Assembly: GCF_013911645.1 (NCBI RefSeq)
Contig: NZ_JACESV010000001.1
Location: 248,001-312,000 of the forward strand
Source: Allomuricauda sp.
GTDB taxonomy: Bacteria > Bacteroidota > Bacteroidia > Flavobacteriales > Flavobacteriaceae
DNA length: 64,000 nucleotides
Direction: 5' to 3'
The translations under genes were made by a program, and so were the position numbers. This document shows positions 15,716-24,259 of the stretch, in pieces. Below the pieces are notes generated by a model, which saw only the letters and a program-made list of their open reading frames with translations, ran no database searches and was not told where the DNA came from. The first letter of the stretch is position 1. Each line of letters begins with the position of its first letter.

Positions 15716-16687
15716 TTAAAAATCTATGGTTCCGCCGCGGTTTTTCTTTCTTCTTTTGGATTTTCGTTTATTGGCGTTTTTCTTGATTTTTCCGTTCATA
15801 CCCGATTGTTGCTCGTTGATGGGGATAAGTTCGTCTTTGTGAAAATCCAAACGGTACGAGAATCCAAGCACCACAAAAATACGGGATGGGTCGTTTTTAA
15901 AATTGGAACCTAAATGGAAATCTGCTTGAAAATTAGGGTTGATCAAACGGGCCACCCCGGTTCTTAAAATAATATCGGAATAACGGTCGCCAGAAATACC
16001 TTGACCCTCAAAAAAAACACTCCATCGTGGATCGCGAAAAGCGTGGGTCAACGATAAGGCGTAGCGCCATTCGGGAAAATCGGTGGTAATGCGGTCATAA
16101 GCAATATTGGAAATCAAAACAAAGCGTGGCGAAAGCCTACTCTGCGTTTGGATGCCACCACGATACGAAACCGTAGGCTCGCCAGGGTAAAATGGATTAT
16201 CGCCGACCACAAAATTGGCCCCACCATATACGGATACGGCAGGAATCAAATTTTTCCATTGGAATACATTGTTCGCCCTCCAACTATATAAATTGGGTTT
16301 GTTGCGTTCTGGATTCTTAAAAGGGTCAAAAACCAAATATTTCAAACCTACCCGGTTTCTGGAAAAATTGGTCAGCTTGCCCTCAATCCCCAAATCGGGA
16401 TAGGTAATATTTTGGGTGATAAAAGAACCCTCTGCAATAACCTCCAACTCTTCAAAAAGCAAACCATATCTAAAGGCATAATCGGCCCCAAAAATGTTGG
16501 AATCCGAATTTAAATCGGCATTATCCTGCTGCTCGTACAACATTCCAACCTCGGCCTGTGCCACATTTTTACCAACGGCATAAGCACTGGCGGCCCTTCC
16601 AGGCCTATTGGAATTGATGACATCGGTATATTGGGCAGTAAGAAATGTTGGGAATAGAACGAAAAGAAATAATGACTTTTTGATCAT
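15716..16687 (-). CDS. Outer-membrane transporter-like protein (phenol MetA pathway type)
   Basis: A 323-residue protein with a signal peptide (IKKSLFLFVLFPTFLTAQ) and alternating hydrophobic beta-strand patterns throughout, resembling the putative MetA-pathway outer-membrane beta-barrel family. The likely function is passage of a small molecule through the outer membrane, but no substrate can be named. The last 30 residues are very rich in lysine and arginine (KKNANKRKSKRRKKNRGG), unusual for a barrel end. The start at 16687 is preferred because it leaves a clean signal peptide; an alternative ATG lies at 16699. It is divergent from the DUF4834 operon. Confidence 0.7.
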   Translation of the reverse strand: MIKKSLFLFVLFPTFLTAQYTDVINSNRPGRAASAYAVGKNVAQAEVGMLYEQQDNADLNSDSNIFGADYAFRYGLLFEELEVIAEGSFITQNITYPDLGIEGKLTNFSRNRVGLKYLVFDPFKNPERNKPNLYSWRANNVFQWKNLIPAVSVYGGANFVVGDNPFYPGEPTVSYRGGIQTQSRLSPRFVLISNIAYDRITTDFPEWRYALSLTHAFRDPRWSVFFEGQGISGDRYSDIILRTGVARLINPNFQADFHLGSNFKNDPSRIFVVLGFSYRLDFHKDELIPINEQQSGMNGKIKKNANKRKSKRRKKNRGGTIDF

Positions 16688-16732
16688 GGAAATATCCATA
16701 TAACTGGGTTTTTAATACTATTTTAAGATACG

Positions 16733-16767
16733 TTTGATGGGTTTACGGGACTAACAATGTAACTTTG
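16733..16767 (+). promoter_or_regulatory. Putative promoter of the DUF4834-yfhO-glycan operon
   Basis: TTTG at 16733-16736 and TAACTTTG at 16760-16767 match the Bacteroidota -33 and -7 elements with a 23-base spacer. They lie 19 bases before the DUF4834 ATG. Confidence 0.6.
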
Positions 16768-16786
16768 ATACAATAACTAAGGTTAT

Positions 16787-17047
16787 ATGGTTTTATTACA
16801 AACGATTTTAATTGTCATATTAGTATACTACGGGCTCAAATTACTTTTGAAGTGGTTGGCACCGAAGCTTCTTAATTATGCAGTTAAGAAGACGAGCGAA
16901 CGTTTTGGACAGCAGTTTGGCAACCCGCAAGATTTTGATACTGCGCAGCCTAAGGAAGGGGAGACCGTTGTTTCCAAAAAACCGTTCAGAAAATCCAATC
17001 CCTCAAAAAAAGTTGGAGAATACATAGATTTTGAGGAAATTGATTAA
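16787..17047 (+). CDS. DUF4834 family small membrane protein
   Basis: An 86-residue protein with one N-terminal membrane helix (about residues 3-27, LLQTILIVILVYYGLKLLLKW) and a polar cytoplasmic tail ending in KKVGEYIDFEEID. It matches the DUF4834 pattern common in Flavobacteria. The function is unknown. It is the first gene of a same-strand cluster with the YfhO, glycosyltransferase and flippase genes. The YfhO start is 24 bases downstream, so cotranscription is likely. Confidence 0.8.
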   Translation: MVLLQTILIVILVYYGLKLLLKWLAPKLLNYAVKKTSERFGQQFGNPQDFDTAQPKEGETVVSKKPFRKSNPSKKVGEYIDFEEID

Positions 17048-17071
17048 TATTTGCGCTATCAAAACCTATCC

Positions 17072-19504
17072 ATGAATCTTTCTCCAAAAGCCATCATCAC
17101 CCATATTTGTGTTATCGGTTTGTTCATTCTTGCATCGCTGGTCTACTTTTATCCGGTATTGCAGGGAAAAGCCATTTATCAGTCGGACATTGCCCAGTAC
17201 AAGGGCATGGCCCAAGAACGTGATGCATACAAAGAACTTACGGGAGAGGAATCGTATTGGACCAATAGCGCTTTTGGCGGGATGCCCACCTACCAATTAG
17301 GGGCTAATTACCCGCACAACTATGTTAAGGAATTGGACCGTTTGATTCGGTTTTTGCCCAGACCTGCCGACTATCTTTTTCTCTATTTGATAGGATTTTA
17401 CATTTTGCTGTTATGCCTTAAGGTCGATTTTAGGTTGGCGGCATTGGGGGCATTGGCCTTTGGCTTTTCCACTTATCTGATTATAATTCTTGGGGTGGGG
17501 CACAATGCCAAAGCACATGCTCTGGGGTATATTCCCATGGTTTTGGGTGGAATTATTCTTGTTTTTCGAAAAAAATACATTCTCGGCTTTGTGTTGACTG
17601 CTTTGGCCATGGCGTTGGAAATAAGTGCCAATCACTACCAAATGACGTATTATTTTATGCTTTTGGTGTTGGTGATGGGTCTGGTATACCTGATTTACGC
17701 CATCAAGGAAAAAGAACTTAAACACTTTTTTGCTTCCGTAGGTATTTTAATTTTGGCCGTTGTGCTGTCCATTTTTACCAATGCGACCAGCCTTATGGCT
17801 ACCAAGGAATATGCCGATTGGAGTACTAGGGGAACATCGGAATTGACGATAAACCCAGATGGTAGTGAAAAAGCCATTTCCACAGGTTTGGACTACGATT
17901 ATATTACCCAATACAGCTATGGGATTGCAGAATCCCTCAATTTGTTTGTACCACGTTTGTTCGGAGGTTCGGGCGGAGAAGATTTGGGCAAGGATTCCAA
18001 AGCCTATGAATATTTGACCAATCAAGGATTATCACAATCCAAAGCTATTGAGTTCTCTAGCAGTTTGCCCTTATATTGGGGAGACCAGCCTATTGTAGCG
18101 GCTCCTGCGTACGTGGGTGCCATTGTGTTCTTCTTGTTCATGCTGGGCGTTTTTCTGGTGGATGGTAAAATGAAATGGTGGCTGTTGGCGGGTGCCATTT
18201 TATCCCTGTTGCTCTCGTGGGGCAGAAACTTTCCGTTGCTCACCAATTTTATGATCGATTATTTCCCGATGTACAATAAATTCCGAGCGGTGTCCTCCAT
18301 TCAAGTAGTATTGGAGCTTTGTTTACCTGTACTCGGAATTTTGGGAATACGGGAACTTTTTAAATCAACTGTAGATAAAACAGAAAAGCTCAAAGCACTA
18401 AAGCTAAGTTTCTTTATTTCTGTAGGACTGGGCATCTTTATTTTCTTGTTGAAAGGATTCTTTGATTTTGAGGGAATGCGAGACGAAACCTATCGTGGCT
18501 ATTTTGGCGATGAATTGATGACCATGATTCAGCGAGATCGTGAAGCCGTCTACGTCAGTGATACCATTCGTTCCCTGATTTATGTGGCCTTGGCCGCTGC
18601 TGTACTTTGGTTCTTTATCAAAGATAAAATCAACAAGAATATATTGGTCTTTGGCTTGGGTGCCTTGATTTTGTTTGACTTGGTGGGAGTGGACCTCCGT
18701 TATGTGAACGAGGACGATTTTGTACGTCAGCGTCAGGTAAACGAACCCTTTCAGGCCAATCAAATAGACCAAATGATTCAGCAGGATGATTCCATTTACA
18801 GGGTTTTTGATCCTCAAGAAGGTATCAATGGGGCACGGGCTTCCTATTTTCATAAATCCATTGGTGGGTATCATGCGGCGAAGCCCCGGGCGCTTCAAAA
18901 TTTGTTCGAATACCATTTGTACCAAAACAATCTTCAGGTGTTGAATATGTTGAATGTAAAGTATATCATTCAACAAGATGAGGAAGGCAATAGTTTCCCT
19001 GCGGTGAACCCCGATGCCAATGGCAATGCATGGTTTGTTAATCAGTTGGTCCCCGTTTCATCGGCCAATGAGGAAATTTTGAAACTTAAGGATTTCAATT
19101 CCAAAACACAGGCGGTGGTCAACACAAAACAATATCCCGAATTGACCAAGCTTCGCTATTCGGTGGATTCCTTGGCACAGATTAAATTGGTGGATTACCG
19201 CCCCGATTATTTAAAATACACATCCAACAATACCAACGACGGTTTTGCTGTTTTCTCCGAAATGCACTACCCATCGGGCTGGAGCGCATTTATTGATGGG
19301 GAACCACAGGAACATTACAAAGTGAATTATGCCCTTCGCGGTATGAAGGTTCCTGCCGGCCAGCACGAAATCGAGTTTATGTTTGAGCCCGAAGTGGTGG
19401 AAACGGGCAGCCAGATCACTTTGGCGTCCAATATTCTCTTGGGATTGATAATTGTTGGGGGATTGGGCTTCACCCTGTTCCGTGGAAAAAAGGAAGCATC
19501 CTAA
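17072..19504 (+). CDS. YfhO family multi-pass membrane protein
   Basis: A protein of about 810 residues with around a dozen hydrophobic helices in the first two thirds and a soluble C-terminal domain, as in the YfhO family. YfhO proteins are thought to act as GT-C-type glycosyltransferases or in glycosylation of envelope polymers. The ATG at 17072 (MNLSPKAIITH) is chosen over a TTG seven codons earlier. An acidic loop near the first helix (YQSDIAQYKGMAQERD) is conserved in the family. The stop codon overlaps the next start in TAATG, indicating translational coupling to the glycosyltransferase. Confidence 0.88.
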   Translation: MNLSPKAIITHICVIGLFILASLVYFYPVLQGKAIYQSDIAQYKGMAQERDAYKELTGEESYWTNSAFGGMPTYQLGANYPHNYVKELDRLIRFLPRPADYLFLYLIGFYILLLCLKVDFRLAALGALAFGFSTYLIIILGVGHNAKAHALGYIPMVLGGIILVFRKKYILGFVLTALAMALEISANHYQMTYYFMLLVLVMGLVYLIYAIKEKELKHFFASVGILILAVVLSIFTNATSLMATKEYADWSTRGTSELTINPDGSEKAISTGLDYDYITQYSYGIAESLNLFVPRLFGGSGGEDLGKDSKAYEYLTNQGLSQSKAIEFSSSLPLYWGDQPIVAAPAYVGAIVFFLFMLGVFLVDGKMKWWLLAGAILSLLLSWGRNFPLLTNFMIDYFPMYNKFRAVSSIQVVLELCLPVLGILGIRELFKSTVDKTEKLKALKLSFFISVGLGIFIFLLKGFFDFEGMRDETYRGYFGDELMTMIQRDREAVYVSDTIRSLIYVALAAAVLWFFIKDKINKNILVFGLGALILFDLVGVDLRYVNEDDFVRQRQVNEPFQANQIDQMIQQDDSIYRVFDPQEGINGARASYFHKSIGGYHAAKPRALQNLFEYHLYQNNLQVLNMLNVKYIIQQDEEGNSFPAVNPDANGNAWFVNQLVPVSSANEEILKLKDFNSKTQAVVNTKQYPELTKLRYSVDSLAQIKLVDYRPDYLKYTSNNTNDGFAVFSEMHYPSGWSAFIDGEPQEHYKVNYALRGMKVPAGQHEIEFMFEPEVVETGSQITLASNILLGLIIVGGLGFTLFRGKKEAS

Positions 19505-20772
19505 TGCGAAAAATCTTGGTCATAGCGTACTATTGGCCTCCGGCAGGTGGACCAGGGGTACAGCGTTGGCTTAAGTTTGTTAAGTATCTGCCCGATTTTG
19601 ATTTTGAACCCATTGTGTATGTTCCCGAAAATCCCAGTTATCCCATTGTGGACGAAAAATTGGTTCAGGAAGTACCGGAATCCATCAAAATAGTAAAGCT
19701 GCCCATAAAAGAGCCGTATGCTTGGGCTTCGTTGTTGTCCAAAAAAAAGACCAAGACCATTAGTTCGGGTATCATCAAGGAGAAGGATCCATCATTTATA
19801 GAAAAGTTGTTGTTGTGGGTTCGTGGTAATTTTTTTATTCCAGATGCCCGAAAACTTTGGGTAAAGCCATCCATTTCGTATTTGGCAAAGGTTATTGCGG
19901 ATGAGGGCATTCAAACCATAATTACCACAGGACCGCCCCACAGTCTACATTTAATCGGGCTGGGCCTCAAAAAAAAATACAATATTCAATGGATTGCCGA
20001 TTTCCGTGATCCTTGGACATCAATAGGGTATCATAAAAAATTGCGGTTGACAAAATCCTCCCAACAAAAGCACAAAGCTTTGGAGAAGAAAGTGCTTGTT
20101 TCTGCCAATAAGATCGTGGTTACGAGCCAAACCACTAAAACAGAATTTGAGCAAATCACGCCCAAACCCATTAAAGTAATCACAAATGGTTTTGATGATG
20201 AACTGCAGCCAGCAACTTTGGATTCAGCATTTACCATCTCCCATATTGGCTCGTTGTTAACAGGAAGAAATCCATTGGGGTTATGGCAGGCTTTACAGGA
20301 ATTGATTACCGAAAATCAAGCTTTCAAAAATACTGTAAAGGTCCAATTGGCCGGGGTAGTAGGGGAAGAGGTTTTGCAGTCCATCCAAAAATTTGGGCTG
20401 GATAATCATGTGGAGCAATTGGGGTATCTGTCCCACGATAAAGTTTTGGAAACACAGCAAAAATCGCAATTACTTTTGTTGTTGGAGATTGATTCCGAAG
20501 AGACCAAAGGCATCATCCCTGGAAAATTATTTGAATACCTAAATGCGAAGCGTCCCATTTTGGCGATTGGTCCAAAAGGGTGGGAGGCAGGAGCCATGGT
20601 GGAACGGCACAAAGCTGGAAATACCTGTTTGCATGATGATGTAGCGGCATTAAAAAATGTACTTTTGGATGCCTTTAAACACTATCAAAAAGGAACATTG
20701 CTTTGTCATTCCGAAGGGGTGGAGCAGTACAATAGAAAGGCATTAACGGAGTCTTTGGCTAAATTTATCTAA
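19504..20772 (+). CDS. Glycosyltransferase (GT4-like)
   Basis: A 422-residue GT-B-fold glycosyltransferase. The N-terminus has the donor/acceptor motif YYWPPAGGPGVQRWLKFVK, and a central ADFRDPWTS motif is typical of Bacteroidota GT4-like enzymes. It probably adds a sugar to a lipid-linked glycan at the cytoplasmic face of the inner membrane. It overlaps both neighbours by one base (TAATG junctions at 19502-19506 and around 20770-20774), so the three proteins are probably made in a fixed ratio. The sugar donor cannot be assigned. Confidence 0.85.
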   Translation: MRKILVIAYYWPPAGGPGVQRWLKFVKYLPDFDFEPIVYVPENPSYPIVDEKLVQEVPESIKIVKLPIKEPYAWASLLSKKKTKTISSGIIKEKDPSFIEKLLLWVRGNFFIPDARKLWVKPSISYLAKVIADEGIQTIITTGPPHSLHLIGLGLKKKYNIQWIADFRDPWTSIGYHKKLRLTKSSQQKHKALEKKVLVSANKIVVTSQTTKTEFEQITPKPIKVITNGFDDELQPATLDSAFTISHIGSLLTGRNPLGLWQALQELITENQAFKNTVKVQLAGVVGEEVLQSIQKFGLDNHVEQLGYLSHDKVLETQQKSQLLLLLEIDSEETKGIIPGKLFEYLNAKRPILAIGPKGWEAGAMVERHKAGNTCLHDDVAALKNVLLDAFKHYQKGTLLCHSEGVEQYNRKALTESLAKFI

Positions 20773-22238
20773 TGGGAATCGTTCTTAAACAATCCTTTCA
20801 GAATACGGTTACGACTTTTATCGGTTTTGCGTTCGGGGCCGTGAACACCCTGTTCCTCTACACCAATATTTTAGCGCCTAAATATTATGGTCTGGTAACC
20901 TTTATTTTAGCTACGGGTGCCATTTTGATGCCTTTGATGGCTCTGGGCGTCCACAATGCCACTATAAAATATTACAGTGCCCAAAATGAGCAGAGCAAGA
21001 ACGGTTTTATAACCTTAATGCTTTTAAGTCCATTGATGATCCTGGGTGCCTTATCGCTCTTGACATGGTTTTTTTATGAGCCAATCGCACTGTTCTTGTC
21101 CAAGGAAAATCCGATTGTCAAGGATTATGTTTGGTATGTGTTCTTGGTGGGAATGGCCATGGCCTATTTTGAGATATTCTTTGCGTTGAGCAAGGTGTAT
21201 TTTAAATCGGTGTTTGGTAATTTCATGAAAGAGGTCTTTGTCAGGGTTTGTGTTTCCATCTTGTTGGGCTTGTTGTACTTTGAAGTGATTTCGCTGGATT
21301 TTTTTCTAAAGGCCTTGGTGGGGGTATATCTGCTCCGTACCCTTTGTATGAAGTTGTACGCTTTTAGACTGCATAGACCTGTGTTGGATTTTAAGTTTCC
21401 CAAGGAATCCAGAACTATTTTGGGGTATGGTATACTGATGATTTTGGGCGGTTCTGTTGCACTGATACTTTTGGAGGTGGATAAATTTATGATCAACCAG
21501 TTTATTGTTTTGGATAATGTGGCCTATTACAGTGTTGCAGGATATATTGCCTCTAGCATTGTTGTGCCTGCCAGGGCCATGAACCAGATTACCTATCCCA
21601 TGACCGCCAATTATTTGAACACGGGCAATATTTTTGAACTAGAGCAATTGTACAAGAAGACTTCGTTGACTTCTTTTATTGCATCGGGTCTCTTGTTTGT
21701 ATTGATCATTTTGAACATTGAGGATTTGTTCCTAATGCTTCCGGAAGATTACCGAGGTGGGTTTTTTATTGTTCTTTTGATAGGTATGGCCAAGGTCTTT
21801 GATTCGATATTGGGCAATATCAATGCCGTTTTATATTATTCGGAATATTACAAGGTTGTTCTGTTGATAGGGATTTGTTTTGCTTTGGCTACCATTTTGC
21901 TCAATCTTTGGTTGATTCCTGTTTATGGTATAGAAGGAGCGGCATTGGCTAGCTTTCTTTCCATTATCATTTTTAATTTGGCCAAATTGGTCTTTGTAAA
22001 GTTAAAATTTGATTTTTTGCCCTTTACCAAGGCTACGTTCAAGGTTTTTGCGACCTTGGTTTTGCTGTCGAGCCTTTTTTATTTGTTGCAGTTTCCTTTT
22101 CACCCTATCATCAATATTGGTTTAAAGTCGTTGCTTATCGTGGTTATGTATGTGGGGATTTTGTATCGTTTTAATATTTCGGAAGATGTGACGGGATTCC
22201 TCTCCAAATGGCTCAAAAAAATACCCCGTAGCGAATAA
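20772..22238 (+). CDS. Polysaccharide flippase (Wzx/MATE-like oligosaccharide transporter)
   Basis: A 488-residue protein with 12-14 predicted membrane helices of the polysaccharide-biosynthesis (MviN/MATE/Wzx) superfamily. It probably flips lipid-linked oligosaccharide to the periplasmic side. It is the last gene of the operon with YfhO and the glycosyltransferase, suggesting one pathway for a cell-surface glycan. The start codon overlaps the previous stop (TAATG). A hairpin spans the stop codon region at 22215-22254, where the operon meets the convergent Arg/Ser-rich protein gene. Confidence 0.85.
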   Translation: MGIVLKQSFQNTVTTFIGFAFGAVNTLFLYTNILAPKYYGLVTFILATGAILMPLMALGVHNATIKYYSAQNEQSKNGFITLMLLSPLMILGALSLLTWFFYEPIALFLSKENPIVKDYVWYVFLVGMAMAYFEIFFALSKVYFKSVFGNFMKEVFVRVCVSILLGLLYFEVISLDFFLKALVGVYLLRTLCMKLYAFRLHRPVLDFKFPKESRTILGYGILMILGGSVALILLEVDKFMINQFIVLDNVAYYSVAGYIASSIVVPARAMNQITYPMTANYLNTGNIFELEQLYKKTSLTSFIASGLLFVLIILNIEDLFLMLPEDYRGGFFIVLLIGMAKVFDSILGNINAVLYYSEYYKVVLLIGICFALATILLNLWLIPVYGIEGAALASFLSIIIFNLAKLVFVKLKFDFLPFTKATFKVFATLVLLSSLFYLLQFPFHPIINIGLKSLLIVVMYVGILYRFNISEDVTGFLSKWLKKIPRSE

Positions 22239-22254
22239 ATTCAACTACGGGGTA
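22215..22254 (-). terminator. Convergent-end hairpin, minus-strand terminator
   Basis: TACCCCGTA and TACGGGGTA form a 9-bp stem around a 15-base loop that includes the flippase stop codon. Read on the minus strand, it is followed by a run of T, so it probably ends the transcript of the gene at 22283-23491. Confidence 0.65.
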
Positions 22255-22282
22255 AACAACTAACCAACCTAAAAAAATCTAT

Positions 22283-23491
22283 CTAATTATTTCTTCTGGA
22301 AGAACCTCTTGAGTTTCTAGCACTACTTTTTCTGGCACTTGAACTTCTGCTCACACTTGGCCTAGAAGTAGTTTTTCTACTCACAGAACTTTTCCTGACA
22401 CTAGGTCTAGTGCTTCTGGAAACGGTTTTTCTTGAAGAGCTTCCCCTGCTTACCGTAGACCTGCTAGGTGTTCTCGATGTGGTCTTGGGTTTTCTATAGG
22501 TACTATGGGTAGAACGCTTAACGGTTCTGCCGTTTGTACTTGAGGTCACTTTTCTGGAACTCACACTTCTTTTATTGGGCGTGCGCGTTACTTTATTATT
22601 GGAAGCCGTTGTTCTTCCAGATCTTGTTACATTATTTGATTTTCTATAATTATTGCTCCTAGAATCCCTGGAAGCAACTTTCTGTCTTTTTCCATTATTA
22701 TTGGAACGGTTAACGGCAGTATTTCCTCTTCTAGTAGAATTTTGGGCTACTCTCGCATTGCTTCTGCCATAATCCGCAGCTCTTCTGCTATTGTTGCTTC
22801 GCACAGAAACTCTTCTATCATTTCTATAAATGTTGTCTCTTCTATACTTATTGTTGTTTCTGTACACTTTGCCTACTTTGGCATACGCACGTCGTGTGTT
22901 ATGTCGGTAAGGCGCATAGTACGTATATCTTACAGGTCTGTAATACCTTCTATATGGTCTTGCATACACATTACAGAATCCAATGGAAGGTCTTGCAAAA
23001 TACCTATGGAAAGGTCTGTACACATACCTTCTGTTATAGATATTGATGTATCCTGTGTAGTGACTGAAAACGCCTCCATTATAGTAAACGTGCAATCCAC
23101 CAATTCTACGAACCCTACCATTGTTATACCAGATATCTACGTTTCCTATTTGTGAAACGCGTCCGTAATAATCATAATAAATAGGGGTGTTCTCCACTTG
23201 GATTACAGCACCGTAATCATCGTACTGAACATAAGGGTTGTAATTATATCCTGAGTTAAAGGTGATACCAACGTTTCCAATTCTGGCTCCAACACCTACA
23301 TTTACCCTGTTGTCTATGTAGAAATCGAACTCACCATCTGGATAAACCGAGAAGGTTACTCCATCTTCCACAAAAATGAAAGAATTTCCATATCGATAAT
23401 TGGTGGCAGTAGCCACTGTATTGGTTGTTTCTGCTTGGATACTTGGTATTCCAAAAACAACCGCTGCTATAATGAGTACTAACTTTTTCAT
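22283..23491 (-). CDS. Secreted protein with an Arg/Ser/Asn-rich basic tail
   Basis: A 402-residue protein with a signal peptide (KKLVLIIAAVVFGIPSIQA). Residues about 30-200 form a Tyr/Asn-rich beta-repeat domain (IYYDYYGRVSQIGNVDIWY and similar). From about residue 215 to the end, the sequence is low complexity and strongly basic, rich in R, S, T, K and N (SRKTTSRPSVSRSS). The N-terminal part resembles a conserved flavobacterial hypothetical protein; I do not recognise a function. The tail could bind polyanions such as LPS or extracellular DNA, but this is a guess. Monocistronic, convergent with the glycan operon. Confidence 0.7.
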   Translation of the reverse strand: MKKLVLIIAAVVFGIPSIQAETTNTVATATNYRYGNSFIFVEDGVTFSVYPDGEFDFYIDNRVNVGVGARIGNVGITFNSGYNYNPYVQYDDYGAVIQVENTPIYYDYYGRVSQIGNVDIWYNNGRVRRIGGLHVYYNGGVFSHYTGYINIYNRRYVYRPFHRYFARPSIGFCNVYARPYRRYYRPVRYTYYAPYRHNTRRAYAKVGKVYRNNNKYRRDNIYRNDRRVSVRSNNSRRAADYGRSNARVAQNSTRRGNTAVNRSNNNGKRQKVASRDSRSNNYRKSNNVTRSGRTTASNNKVTRTPNKRSVSSRKVTSSTNGRTVKRSTHSTYRKPKTTSRTPSRSTVSRGSSSRKTVSRSTRPSVRKSSVSRKTTSRPSVSRSSSARKSSARNSRGSSRRNN

Positions 23492-23639
23492 ACTACAAGG
23501 TTTTACGTTCTAGATGCAACTATTTACATCCACCCTAAAGTATGCAATCTGCGTGCCAAAAATTGCAAACAACTGATAATCAGTATAAAAAATATGTTTT
23601 TGTACTCATAAATGATACATATTGAACATGAAATTCCAA

Positions 23640-24258
23640 ATCTGTATGTAGTAAGTAGTGGATAGTAGTCCGTCAAAAAGCGCAAGTTCAAGTATCAAGT
23701 TCAAGCTCAAGAGCAAAGACTTTGGAGTTATGAGTTATGAGTTCGGAGTTACAAAGTTATTGGGTTATTGGGTTACTGCCTTCTGCAAACTGCAACTGAC
23801 TTCGTGCTTCGAGCATCAGATATCCGACTCCCAACAAGTTCAAATTCAATCATCAAGTTCAAGAACAATTGTCCCCTTGAGGGGACTTTAGGGGTGTTTT
23901 TTCTGGAGTGGACACGAATTTCACGAATTTGCAAGAACAGATATGTTTATTAACTTCTAGCTTCGGATATCAAGCACAAACTCAAATATCAAATCCAAGT
24001 ATCAAGCTCAAGAGCAAAGACTTTGGAGTTATGGGTTATGAGTTCGGAGTTCGGAGTTACAAAGTTATTGGGTTATTGAATTACTGCCTACTGCAAACTG
24101 CAACTGACTTCGTGCTTCGAGCATCAGACATCCGACTCCCAACAAGTTCAAACGCAAGCATCAAGTCCAAAAACAAGAGTTACTGCAAACTGCGAACTTC
24201 CGACCTTGGACGTTTCGACTGCGCTCAACGTGACACTTCTGGCTTCAAAAGATGGCAG
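23640..24258. repeat. Intergenic repeat region A (about 620 bp, no gene)
   Basis: Low-complexity DNA with repeated phrases such as CAAGTTCAAGTATCAAG, GAGTTATGAGTTCGGAGTT and CTGCAAACTGCAACTGACTT. It contains two internal copies of a roughly 300-base pattern. The same pattern, including CCCCTTGAGGGGACTTTAGG and GACACGAATTTCACG, recurs almost unchanged at 30355-30994. Short open frames here have no start signals and repeat with the DNA, so I do not call genes. Confidence 0.75.
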
Positions 24259-24259
24259 C

